Part shown: positions 48,038 through 58,930 of the stretch, one piece after another | Numbering within the stretch: the first letter of the stretch is position 1 | How the letters are laid out: every line of letters starts with the position of its first letter | DNA from: Cunninghamia lanceolata | Taxonomy: Eukaryota > Streptophyta > Pinopsida > Cupressales > Cupressaceae | DNA: 64,000 bases | Assembly: GCA_027924645.1 (NCBI GenBank) | Contig: BSBN01000047.1 | Coordinates: 2,976,001-3,040,000, forward strand | Direction of reading: 5' to 3' | Notes under the pieces: model-generated | Databases searched by the model: none | What the model was told of the DNA's origin: nothing | The model's input: only the letters and a program-made list of their open reading frames with translations | Position numbers and translations under genes: made by a program

Positions 48038-48054
48038 TGACACTAGTAGAAATA

Positions 48055-48240
48055 TGGCAAATAAATGACCAGGTGACTAATTTTTTTTGCAACACATCTA
48101 TAAATGACTAATTTGGTCATCAGTTTAAATGACTAAAAAAATGACCAAATAAATGACTAATTTGGTCATCGGGCAAAAAACACAACTAAATAATTGGTCA
48201 GAAAAATACAAATGACTAAATAAATGACCATTACTTATCT
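48055..48240. repeat. CACTA left subterminal repeats
   Basis: Irregular copies of AAATGACTAATTTGGTCAT and AAATGACCA in both orientations lie next to the left terminal repeat. Confidence 0.8.
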
Positions 48241-48439
48241 ATTCTTTTTTCTTTCCAATTTGATCATAATCAATGAATTCAAAGACAATACAAGGCAAGA
48301 CAATAAATGTCCGCTTAAACCAAAGGAATAAAGGGAGAGAAAGCTTGGACGTTTCCCACGAGCAGAGTTAGATTTCATGGCTCTTCAATCTATCTCAGTG
48401 CACTAGCCACGGCACAACATGCCCATTAATGATCCGCAT

Positions 48440-48915
48440 GCCTCGGGGATTATAATATTACATAATTATTATAATATAATATAATATAATATAATATTTA
48501 TATTACAATATTATATAATTATTATATTATAATATTATATATTAATATTATAATATATTTAATATTATATAATATTATAATATTACATAATTATTATAAT
48601 ATAATATAATATTTATATTATAATATTATATAATTATTATATTATAATATAATATAATATTATATTATAATATTGTATAATATTATAATATTGTATAATA
48701 TTATATTATAATATATTTAATATTATATAATATTATAATATATTTAATATTATATAATATTATAATATTATATATTAATATTATATTATAATATATTTAT
48801 AATATTATATTATATTATAATATAATATTATATTATAAATATATTATAATATAATATAATATTATATTATAAATTTATTATAATATAATATTATATTATA
48901 AATATATTATAATAT
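48440..48915. repeat. AT-only tract
   Basis: Roughly 475 bp of almost pure A/T, built from TATAATATTATA-like units and rich in self-complementary strings. A short related tract occurs at 57,488-57,530. Assembly or polymerase slippage may affect its length. Confidence 0.9.
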
Positions 48916-49023
48916 TAATACGATGAGCGCCAAAACCAAAATGTTAAAATGGTTAAAATTTAATTAAAATTTGGGCGCCCGGTAAACCCTCATGTTTCAT
49001 GTCTATGAAAAGTTAGCGGAGGT

Positions 49024-49624
49024 TCAGGGGAGAGGTGCGATGGAGTGTATTACCAAGGGTCGCTTCTGGTGAAGCTTTAGATCAACAACTCTTGGTTTTT
49101 CCTGTTGTGGCATTGCTGGTATCTCTATTTCGACAACCAGCACAGATTTAATAGGTATCTCTATTTCGACAACCATTTTATGCCCTTCAATCCAACTACA
49201 TTTGGGGATTTTTTTAATTCCTCTATCTTTCATCAATCTCCTTACCTCACCACACCTGCCCACTTCTGGATAGATGTTTGAGAGAAGAACATAAGTTGTG
49301 CAGCATTTTTAGGATCCAAATCAAAAAGCAGTGTTGTTGCAAATACTCCTAAGCCTATATTCATATGTGGTCTACATGCACCAAGAAAACACATCCATAC
49401 AATAGCATAGATTTAATAGGTATCTTAATGCTAAAGTTTAGGGTGTCTAAAGCCTTTTCAAAAAATCCATTTTGTGCATATCCCGCAATCACTGCATTCC
49501 ATGAGATGACATATATTTGAGGTGTTCTGCCAAACAGTTCACATGCCTTGTCAATGCTTCCATATTTTGCATCACCGCAGGCATGACTTGAAGTGTCTGC
49601 GGTGATGCTGTTGGAGCTGGTCAA
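49024..49624 (-). pseudogene. PPR gene fragment with E-type C-terminal motif
   Basis: Minus strand: KYGSIDKACELFGR followed by VISWNAVIAGYAQNGFFEKA (49,560-49,430) are PLS-type PPR motifs. Across a frameshift, a [12 protein letters not shown] segment (about 49,320) and [20 protein letters not shown] (49,263-49,180) match the E motif (G-R-W-x-E-V-x-x-x-R-x-x-M-K-x-x-G-x-x-K-x-P-G-C-S-W-I-E). Such proteins normally bind organellar RNA for editing. The coding end is followed by a 38-bp duplication (49,115-49,195) repeating [10 protein letters not shown]. It is the most C-terminal PPR piece in the transposon and likely derives from the same donor gene as the array at 51,880-56,330. Confidence 0.8.
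49569..49609. repeat. Short inverted repeat, foldback remnant
   Basis: GCATCACCGCAG and CTGCGGTGATGC form a 12-bp inverted repeat. GCATCACCGC also lies in the arms of the three larger palindromes at 54.6, 55.4 and 56.1 kb, suggesting a shrunken relative of the same foldback sequence. Confidence 0.7.
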
Positions 49625-49639
49625 TGCAAATCATGAGAG

Positions 49640-51870
49640 GAAAAGTTTATGGTGATTTCTTTCTTTTATTTCAGTTGTAGCTGTTTCTATTTTTGTTTGA
49701 AGCAATATATTGGGTTTTTTGGTTTTCATGCTTTAATTGGGCTTTTCAAGCTTTTTAAACATACACATTTTGGTAATCAGAGTTATAGTGGAACAAAACA
49801 AATCATCCTTAGTACCACTATGTGTTTTAGGCACCTACCCCTCAACAGTGTACTGTAATTGTTGGTGCAAGATTTAGATTAGTTTCTAGGGTGTGTATGG
49901 TATCATTGAACTCTAGTTTATTTCTGAAGTATGTCCGTTTTGGATTAGATTTAAGTGGAAGAAATCATGGCGGCCTGAGCCTCACTAAATGTTTAAGCCC
50001 CTAAACAAGCACCCTGCCATTTAATGGTGTTTGTAACATATTTTAGCAAATTCATTGTTCTTGATGCAAACTTTTTCTATGGGCTCCAACCGTAGACCAG
50101 TGGATCAGATATCAAAGTTTTGTTGATTTAAAGGCGAACAAACCTTTTAGTGTCAACTTTAGCCATGCACGCCATAGAATATCCAATATTTTTTAGTTGT
50201 ACATGTCATTACCTTTGAAACAAGCAAATTATATGGAAGGCAGTTTGATAAGTTCTCTAATAAAATTGTTAAACAGCTCATAATACATCAATTATTAGCA
50301 TTTCTACTACAACTATAAACAATGAGGCCTGATATATAATGGTAGCTAGAAACAAACATCTCTGATTAAAAGATAAGGGTGAGAGAAACACAGGGTTTGC
50401 ATGATCTTAGTGGTGGTTGTAGTTGTATATATGATGACGCATCCTTTAAAAAATATTGATTTCTCTCTCCAGTTTTTGAGAAATCCAACTCTATATGTAC
50501 AAGTGTGTAAACACTATAAAGCATTGATTCTATTTGAGTGACAACTATTCAGTGGTGGAGAAGAATCCATTGAGGTGTCAAGTAAGGTTGTTCTAAAATG
50601 TAGAAGAGAATGAAAGAGAAGAAAGATTTAATGAAAAAATAAACTGCAGACATTATGGCCAAGGAACAGGAAGAAGCCAGCTTTTCTACTCACAAGTTTG
50701 CACACAAAATTGACAATGGTATATAAATTTTTCCACTTTATTTATACTCACATTTCACTAAATTGTCTTGCCTTTTATAGACTATTAAATGAGTGGATAG
50801 CTATTATCATATATATGGTTTATGTTGTGTGTTTTATAGAGAGAAAGTTTTAAGATTTTTTTGTTGTTGTGATGGTTTTCAGATTCATGGCAGAAAGTGG
50901 AACTGATGTTAGTTACAAGTTTCAACTGTGTGTACATTTTGGGATATTCAAACCTCATTCTAGTGCCTCTAGGATTGGTCTAGGGAATTATTGGCATGGT
51001 TGTTTTAGGTGCTTTCTCACTCTATGCCAATTTGTTGCTTGCAAATTTGTATGTTATAGATGGCTAACGCTTTATCAGATACAGAAAATTAGTTGGTCAT
51101 GTATTTGGTGAGTACTTAAACGTGTACCCTTGTAATATAGATTATATACAGAACTATGTGACTTATTTCCTCTGCAGCTGATTAAAAAAAAATGAGACAA
51201 ATTTTATATATCATTTGTTTAAGCGTAGCCTGATGGGACTTGGTAAACTTATGAATCCAATGCAGCTGAGTAACATGTGAATTATCTATCTTAACTATCT
51301 AAATATTTTTTCTAGTAATCGTATTTGGACACATAATAGATGTTATTTTTAATTTCATAAGATGAACTTCATATTTAACTAGCTTCCTTCAATGATTTTG
51401 AGACACTTAGAACTGTATGCTATTTTCTGCAAAACTGGCAATGGTGGGATTGTATATTATTTACTCAAATTTATTAATCATGTAGGGAAGAAAATGTACC
51501 ATATTACCTGGGCTCTATAGTTTGCACATATCATACTCGACAATATGGGGTTCCTACTACTTTTTGGGAGAGCTCTTAAGGTACTCCATTTCCTATGCAT
51601 TTTAGCATGTATAATCTCAACAATAAGGCAGAAATTTCAATTAGAATTTCTCTCCACACAACTGTCTAAAACTGTGAGGACAATATAGCTTGTATAGTTT
51701 GAAGGCTTTTGTCTTTTTGTTGTAGTTTGGAAATGCATGAAAGTTAATTTTTATTATATGGATAATCTGCATTATAACAAATGTCATTGTGGAAAATAAG
51801 AATCTATAGTTACTTTTAAGCACTAAAATATGATGCCATTAATCCTATCGCTATCAATGGTGTTTAAAGC
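49640..51870. other. CACTA interior without recognised gene
   Basis: Intron-like AT-rich sequence. Frames at 49,649-49,858 and 50,869-51,111 show no family features. No transposase motif was seen on either strand. Confidence 0.45.
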
Positions 51871-51879
51871 TTAATCCAT

Positions 51880-52200
51880 GAGACCATATTTCTTTGAGGC
51901 ATTTTGTCAAACAGGTCACGTGCCTTGTCTATACTTCCACATTTTGCATAGATGTCTACCAGAGCATTTCCAACTATAATTTATGACAAAAATCCCCCTT
52001 CCATTATGCTTTGATGGATGTCAATACCCTGTTCCAAAGCTCCCATTTTGGCACAGGCAGGGAGGATGCTGGAAAAGGTTGTGGAATTTGGCTTTAGACC
52101 TGCCAATTGCATTTGCTTGAAAGTTTCTAAAGCCTTTTCAAAAAATCTATTTTGTCCATATCCTGCAATCATGGCATTCCATGAGACCACTATCCTTGAG
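51880..52200 (-). pseudogene. PPR fragment 1
   Basis: Minus: VVSWNAMIAGYGQNRFFEKA, LETFKQMQLAGLKPNSTTFS, PACAKMGALEQGIDIHQSIM, then KCGSIDKA... to about 51,890, that is one P-L-S motif cycle. It starts the 988-bp tandem duplication. Confidence 0.85.
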
Positions 52201-53877
52201 TTTCAGACCTTTGTGATTTTCTTGTGAATCTTATCACTAAGAATGGTGGCCCAATTGATCCTTTACTTGTTTTCTAGAATGATCTTAATGAATCTAAACA
52301 TTCATGGTTGGAATTACCTAATATGAGGATCATAAAACTTGGCACAAGCTATAATGAGTTCACGAGACTAAAATTCTAAGGTGGGAAACTCATTTCTTAC
52401 AAAATCCCACTACTAGCAATACACCTTGCTTATGTCATTTGATTATTCCCAAACATCCTCCTTAAGAAGTCCTCTAAGTTCACATGCCCTAAGTCAATGT
52501 CTAATACTTCATTAAGTGTAGATACAATCTTAGAAGGTGTTGCTACCCCTTTAAGTTCATATTTCATTTTATTTGACTTGGGTGAAGTCATATGAGATCT
52601 CTAGTATAGAAGAAGAGCAGAGGATAATTTCAAATATTTAAAGAGACAACCTTTATATGGCTAGTTTTCAAATAGTTACAAGCTTGTGGGAATGTAAAAA
52701 CTAGAGGGAAGTAAGGAATTGGGAGTTTTTGGCAAATGAGAGTTGAGATTCTACAAATTAGCATGAGGATATTAGGGCAAGCAACAAGAACAAATGCAAC
52801 TAAGGACAATGGTTTCCACACTTATGAAAAATAAAAATTAGGGCATGGGATAATGTTCATACACATGCAACAATCAATTCTAGGGTTCATTTAGTTCAAA
52901 CAGGTCATGTGCCTTGTCTATACTTCCACATTTTGCATACATGTCTACCAAAGCATTTCCAACTATAATTTCTAACAAAAATCCCCGTTCCATTATGCTT
53001 TGATGGATGTCCATACCATGTTCCAAAGCTCCCATTTTGGCACAGGCAGGGAGGATGTTGGCAAAGGTTGTGGAATTTAGCTTTAGACCTGCCAATTGCA
53101 TTTGCTTGAAAGTTTCTAAAGCCTTTTCAAAAAATCCATTTTGTCCATATCCCGCAATCATGGTATTCCACGAGACCACTATCCTTGAGTTTCAGACCTT
53201 TGTGATTATCTTGTGAACCTTATCACTAAGAATGGTGGCCCAATTGATCCTTTACTTGTTTTCTAGAATGATCTTAATGAATCTAAACATTCATGGTTGG
53301 AATTACCTAATATGAGGATCATAAAACTTGGCACAAGCTATAATGAGTTCAAGAGACTAAAGTTCTAAGGTGGGAAACTCATTTCTTACACAATCCCACT
53401 GCTAGCAATACACCTTGCTTATGTCATTTGGTTATTCTCAAACATCCTCCTTAAGAAGTCCTCTAAGTTCACATGCCATAAATCAATGTCTAATACTTCA
53501 TTAAGTGTAGAGACAATCTTAGAAGGTGTTGTTACCCCTTTAAGTTCATGTTTCATTTTATTTGACTTGGGTGAAATCATATGAGATCTCTAGTATAAAA
53601 GAAGAGCAGAGGATAAGTTCAAATATCCAAAGAGACAACCTTTATATGGCTAATTTTCAAATAGTTACAAGCTTGTGGGAACGTAAGAACTGGAGGGAAG
53701 TAAGGAATTGGGAGTTTTTGGCAAATGAGAGTTGAGATTCTACAAATTAGCATGAGGATATTAGGGCAAGCAACAAGAACAAATGCAACTGAGGACAATG
53801 GTTTCCACACTTATGAAAAAAAAAATTAGGGCATGGGATAATGTTCATACACATGCAACAATCAATTCTAGGGTTCA
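51890..53877. repeat. 988-bp tandem duplication (PPR fragment plus non-coding spacer)
   Basis: TAGGGTTCATTTAGTTCAAA starts at 52,881 and 53,869. GATGGATGTC recurs at 52,013, 53,002 and 53,990. Each unit contains one PPR cycle (about 300 bp) and a roughly 690-bp non-coding spacer (e.g. 52,200-52,870) that is nearly identical between copies. A further PPR block follows the second spacer. Confidence 0.88.
52880..53179 (-). pseudogene. PPR fragment 2
   Basis: Same PPR cycle as fragment 1, open for 99 codons: VVSWNTMIAGYGQNGFFEKA ... [20 protein letters not shown]. Separated from its neighbours by the non-coding spacer, so no complete PPR protein can be made from it. Confidence 0.85.
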
Positions 53878-54594
53878 TTTAGTTCAAACAGGTCATGTGC
53901 CTTATCTATACTTCCACATTTTGCATACATGTCTACCAGAGCATTTCTAACTATAATTTCTAATAAAAATCCCCCTTCCATTATGCTTTGATGGATGTCC
54001 ATACCCTGTTCCAAAGCTCCCATTTTGGCACAGGCAGGGAGGATGCTAGCAAAGGTTGTGGAATTTGGCTTTAGACTTGCCAATTGCATTTGCTGGAAAG
54101 TTTCTACAGCCTTTTCAAAAAATCCATTTTGTCCATATCCTGCAATCATGGCATTCCACGAGACCACATTTCTTTCAGGCATTTTTTTCAAACAGTTCAC
54201 TTGCCTTCTTTGTGTTTCCACATTTTGCATACATGTCTACCAGGGCAGTTGCAACTACAACATCTGACAAAATTCCTTTATTCTTTATGCTTTGATGGAT
54301 GTCCATACCCTGTTCCAAAGCTCCCATTTTTGCATGGGCGGGGAGGATGCTGGCAAAGGTTGTGGAATTTGGCTTTATACCTGCCAATTGCATTTGCTTG
54401 AAAGTTTCTAAAGCCTTTTCAAAAAATCCATTTTGTGCATATCTCACAATCATTGCATTCCATGAGATGACATCTCTTTGAGGCATTATGCCAAACAGTT
54501 CACATGCCTTGTCAATGCTTCCACATTTTGCATACATGTCTACCAGGGAAGATGTAGTTGGATAGGCTTCCCGCATCACCGCGGGAGCTGTCAA
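53868..54594 (-). pseudogene. PPR fragments 3 and 4 (two adjacent cycles)
   Basis: 54,594-54,175 encodes [60 protein letters not shown]. 54,230-53,868 continues in another frame with NVVSWNAMIAGYGQNGFFEK and [20 protein letters not shown]. The two cycles are 304 bp apart at the GATGGATGTC landmark (53,990 and 54,294). A one-base-scale shift near 54,180 separates the frames. The 5' side of fragment 4 runs into the first palindrome. Confidence 0.85.
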
Positions 54595-54703
54595 GACTCA
54601 GTGTGGGAGTGCACTCCCACACTGACTATCAAGAGTCAGTGTGGGAGTGCACTCCCACACTGAGTCTTGACAGCTCCCGCGGTGATGCGGGAAGCCTGTC
54701 CAA
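54558..54703. repeat. Long DNA palindrome 1 (arms 68 bp, 10-bp loop)
   Basis: The left arm 54,558-54,625 and right arm 54,636-54,703 are complementary with one mismatch (GTTGGATAGG against CCTGTCCAAC). The arms start GCTTCCCGCATCACCGCGG and contain an internal palindrome GTGGGAGTGCACTCCCAC, which therefore occurs twice. Its GC content contrasts sharply with the surroundings. It would form a very stable hairpin in single-stranded DNA or RNA. Confidence 0.95.
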
Positions 54704-55345
54704 CATTTTTGCATACATGTCTACCAAAGCATTTCCAACTATAATTTCTGACAAAAATCCCCCTTCCATTATGCTTTGATGGATGTCCATACCCTATTCC
54801 AAAGCTCCCATTTTGGCACAGGCAGGGAGGATGCTGGCAAAGGTCGTGGAATTTAGATTTAGACCTGCCAATTGCATTTGCTTGAAAGTTTCTAAAGCCT
54901 TTTCAAAAAAATCCATTTTGTCCATATCCTGCAATCATGGCATTCCACGAGACCACATTTCTTTCAGGCATTTTTTCAAAGTTCACGCACATTCTCTATG
55001 CTTCCACATTTTGCATACATGTCTACTAGGGCAGTTGCAACTACAACATCTGACAAAATTCCTTTATCCTTTATGCTTTGATGGATGTCCATACCCTGTT
55101 CCAAAGCTCCCATTTTTGCATAGGTGAGGAGGATGCTGGCAAAGGTTGTGGAATTTGGCTTTACACCTGCCAATTGCATTTGCTTGAAAGTTTCTAAAGC
55201 CTTTTCAAAAAATCCATTTTGTGCACATCCCGCAATCATTGCATTCCATGAGATGACATCTCTTTGAGGCATTATGCCAAATAGTTCACATGCCTTGTCA
55301 ATGCTTCCACATTTTGCATACATGTCTACCAGGGAAGATGCAGTT
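54704..55345 (-). pseudogene. PPR fragments 5 and 6 (second higher-order unit)
   Basis: Between palindromes 1 and 2, the minus strand holds one cycle in 55,345-54,976 (VISWNAMIAGCAQNGFFEKA, KGILSDVVVATALVDMYAKC) and a second in 54,975-54,704 with small frameshifts (an extra A near 54,903). The two-cycle order is the same as in fragments 3 and 4. The landmark spacing is 302 bp. Confidence 0.85.
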
Positions 55346-55452
55346 GGACAAGCTTCCCGTATCACCGCGGGAGCTGTCAAGAGTCAGTGCAGGAGTGCAC
55401 TCCCGCACTGACTCTTGACAGCTCTTGCGGTGATCCAGGAAGCCTGTCCAAT
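55343..55452. repeat. DNA palindrome 2 (arms about 55 bp, no loop)
   Basis: Centred at 55,397/55,398 (GGAGTG|CACTCC). The arms run out to GTTGGACA / TGTCCAAT with a few mismatches. It is the shorter form, lacking the extra core copy of palindrome 1. Confidence 0.93.
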
Positions 55453-56090
55453 ATTTTGCATACATGTCTACCAGAGCATTTCCAACTATAATTTTTGACA
55501 AAAACCCCCCTTCCATTATGCTTTGATGGATGTCCATACTCTATTCCAAAGCTCCCATTTTGGCACAGGCAGGGAGGATGCTGGCAAAGGTTGTGGAATT
55601 TGGCTTTAGACTTGCCAATTGCATTTGCTTGAAAGTTTCTAAAGCCTTTTCAAAAAATCTATTTTGTCCATATCCTGCAATCATGGCATTCCACGAGACC
55701 ACATTTCTTTTAGCCAATTTTTCAAATAGTTCACGTGCCTTCTTTGTGCTTCCACATTTTGCATACATGTCTACCAGGGTAGTTGCAACTACAACATCTG
55801 ACAAAATTCCTTTATCCTTTATGCTTTGATGGATGTCCATACCCTATTCCAAAGCTCCCATTTTTGCACAGGCGGGGAGGGTGTTGGCAAAGGTTGTGAA
55901 ATTTGGCTTTACACCTGCCAATTGCATTTGCTTGAAAGTTTCTAAAGCCTTTTCAAAAAATCCATTTTGTGCATATCCCACAATCATTGCATTCCATGAG
56001 ATGACATCTCTTTGAGGCATTTTGCCAAACAATTCACATGCCTTGTCAATGCTTCCACATTTTGCATACATGTCTACTAGGGAAGATGCG
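55453..56090 (-). pseudogene. PPR fragments 7 and 8 (third higher-order unit)
   Basis: Minus: 56,090-55,844 ([40 protein letters not shown]) and 55,840-55,453 (KGILSDVVVATTLVDMYAKC, NVVSWNAMIAGYGQNRFFEK). Again two cycles, 303 bp apart, with a stop between (TAG in the HQSI region near 55,843). Confidence 0.85.
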
Positions 56091-56200
56091 GTTGGACAAG
56101 CTTCCTGCATCACCGTGAGAGTTGTCAAGAGTCAGTGCAGGAGTGCACTCCCGCACTGACTCTTGACAGCTCCCACAGTGATGCGGGAAGCCTGTCCAAC
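56091..56200. repeat. DNA palindrome 3 (arms about 55 bp, no loop)
   Basis: Centred at 56,145/56,146, with the same GGAGTG|CACTCC core and GTTGGACA / TGTCCAAC ends. Several mismatches lie in the middle of the arms. Confidence 0.93.
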
Positions 56201-56330
56201 ATTTTGCATACATGTCTACCAAAGCATTTCCAACTATAATTTCTGACAAAAACCCCCCTTCCATTATGCTTTGATGGATGTCCATACCTTGTTCCAAATC
56301 TCCCATTTTGGCAGTCCATGGGATTCCAAT
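56201..56330 (-). pseudogene. PPR fragment 9, truncated end of array
   Basis: Minus: [34 protein letters not shown], cut off at the GGCAGTCCATGGG junction near 56,313. It is the last recognisable PPR sequence. Confidence 0.8.
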
Positions 56331-57918
56331 GGTACAAATTTATACACACACAAATATATTATACATCAAAAGGCATATAACATAATGTAAAAACTTAAAA
56401 GTTTTTGTTGTTTTTTATAGATTATTTTTAAATGTTATTTGTAGTTTTTGTGATATATATAGGGGAAAAGACCCAATAGGTGAGATAGTTCCAATGGCTG
56501 AGATAGTATATGTGCATTTAAGGCCCAATATTTTTTAAGTTTAGTCTTAATATATGTGCATTTAAGGCCCAATATTTTTAAAGTTTAGTACTAGTAGTTG
56601 TGACTTTAAGGTTGTTAGTGTTACTATAAGTACTAATAATTGAATGAAATGTGCCCTTCAAATTTAAAAAGCAACCAATCATGTGATGCCACATTAGCCC
56701 ACGAACAAAACATGACTTAATGCACACCTATTGGTCCACCCTTTTTTGGGGGGAACTATTTGACACCTCAACAAAAAGTATGCTGGTGTGGCATCATATT
56801 TGATGATGTGGCCCTGAAACCTTAGTTATACGCAGGGGCGTTGCCAAGTAAGCTACTGTAAAATTTTGGAGTGATTCAAAATTGCCACGTATGATTTTGA
56901 GAGGCGTGAAGTTAGGGTGCACCAATACAGGGTCCTCTCCCCTAGAGAACAAAATCGTCGCTTTTAAATCAAAATGTTACATTTTTTTTTGCAGTTTTTG
57001 AATTTTTTTATAACTCTAAACTAGATTCAGATCTGGACAACATGATACAGTATCTAGATGTATCAGATATGACATAGATATGGGCTTGAATTTTGATAGT
57101 TCTCTTATACGGTAGAAAAATAGAAATAAATGTCTAAAAAAACTTGAATTTTGCAAGTAGTTCTTTGATAGAATATATACATACGGAAGCACTAAACTCT
57201 CATTATTCCAAGTACGAGAAAGCACTATTTATTTTTTCTAACAATTCAGATATATGTATTGATTAGTGAATCCCTTATTCCAAATTTGAACACTAAAATG
57301 ATTGTTGTCCCCATTAGGTGGGGAATGTGAACATATTACATGGATTCAAAAATTTTCTTTCCTTGTTGAAACTATTTTGTTTACAATTTTTGTATTGTAT
57401 TAAGTTAGTGAGACTTGGATTGCCAGTTTCAAGACATTATTGTGCCTTTTTTTTCAAGAAAGAGTCTTGGAAATTCCTTAAGGTTTATAATATTTATAAT
57501 ATAATATTATATTATAATATATTTAATAATCCCTAACCTATTTTAACCATATGGGCGTCAAAATTATAGTCTGTTGTTTAATTTGTTCTCCAATTCATCC
57601 ATTATGCATTCTTAACTTGTTTCTTCATTTGTGTGTATGAGATGGATTAGTTATTGTTGGTATGTGAAGTTAGTTTATCTTATTCTAGCATTGGTAAAGT
57701 AGTCGACAAAAGTCAATTGATCTTGAATGCAAATGCATGGTAAAATTCTATAACAACGAATTTCTTCTAAGAATAAAATTATTGAGAGATCTTTGCCAGT
57801 GGTTTTTCCTGATACAAATTAGATTTTCCACGTAAATCTGTGTTGTCTATTTTGTACAACTTACTACTATTTCATATTTTATTTATATTGTCTATTTTGA
57901 CTTACTCTGTCTAAACAG
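56331..57918. other. CACTA interior without recognised gene
   Basis: AT-rich. An approximately 60-bp segment containing ATATGTGCATTTAAGGCCCA is repeated at 56,504 and 56,551. A GGGCGTCAAAATTA string follows the AT-rich tract near 57,553 and resembles the GAGCGCCAAAACC sequence following the AT-only tract at 48,925. Confidence 0.45.
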
Positions 57919-58080
57919 ATCTAAGAAGATTCGTGGAGTCAAGAAGGTAAATATTCTTTCAAAGAACATGTTAAAGTAAGTTACTTATTTGCTTTTTGTT
58001 ACAAAGGGTCAATTTACTTATTGCATTGATGGGTTCTGTTTGTGCAGACCAAGGCAGGAGATGCAGCAAAGAAGAAGTAA
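57919..58080 (+). CDS. Two small exon-like segments, lysine-rich C-terminus
   Basis: 57,919-57,946 (SKKIRGVKK) is preceded by a T-rich tract and CAG and followed by GTAAAT. After a 101-bp intron with TTTGTGCAG, 58,048-58,080 reads TKAGDAAKKK and TAA. The phase is compatible, so this could be the last two exons of a captured gene encoding a basic C-terminal tail. Upstream exons are not recognisable, and I cannot name the gene. Chance remains possible given the size. Confidence 0.35.
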
Positions 58081-58439
58081 TGCAACAATTAGCAATATTA
58101 AGCGAGTTTTGATACATTTATTCAGATTTTGAGATGTAAAAGCCCATGATGAAATATTTAGGCTTCATTTTGCAAGTAGTTCTTTCATGTTTTAAAGTTG
58201 TATAAGCAAAAAATAGAGCATTGTAACTCAGTTTTCTCAGTCATAGCATTGAGAAACACACTTTGTAACACATTTTTCAAAGCAAAGACATATTTAAGTC
58301 TTGTATCTGCTGTAAAAACACCTTTTCTCAATAAAATTTTAGTATTTTGTCTTCTTAATAGTGGTTTCATTGTGTGCAAATGATTGATTGATTATGTTTT
58401 TTTGTGTTTTATGTTTAAACCTCAAAAACAATTAAATAA

Positions 58440-58930
58440 AATACCAATTGACTAAATATACTACCAACTGACAGAAATTGATGACTAAATATACTACCAA
58501 ATTACCAAATATACTACCAAATTGATGACTAAATATACTACCAAATTGATGACTAAATATATTACCAAATTGATGACTAAATTAATGACTAAAATTTGTT
58601 TAGTCATAAATTTGGTCGCGAGATAAATGACCGGCAATAAACTACCAATGGTCAGGTGACTAAATATACTACCAAATTGATGACTAAGTATACTACCAAA
58701 TTACCAAATATACTACCAAATTTATGACTAAATATACTACCAAATTTATGACTAAATATACTACCAAATTAATGACTAAATATACTACCAAATTAATGAT
58801 TAAATTTTTTTGGGTCATAAATTTGGTCGCGAGATAAACGACCGGCAATAAACTACCAATGGTCACGTGACCAAACTACTGATCACATGACCAATTTTTG
58901 GTAGTTTTTTTAGTCATTTATTTCTATTTT
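58440..58930. repeat. CACTA right subterminal repeats
   Basis: About ten copies of GACTAAATATACTACCAAAT-type units with 20-25 bp spacing. A GGTCGCGAGATAAANGACCGG segment is repeated at about 58,613 and 58,823. They lie directly inside the right terminal repeat. Confidence 0.9.

Noticed and set aside
50869..51111. 80-codon plus-strand frame as a CACTA transposase piece
   Set aside because: No conserved TNPD/TNPA-type motif; composition fits chance coding in AT-rich DNA.
58440..58900. CRISPR-like regularly spaced repeats
   Set aside because: The ACTACCAAATT units are irregular, without unique spacers, and lie at the end of a CACTA element; they are subterminal repeats in a eukaryotic genome.
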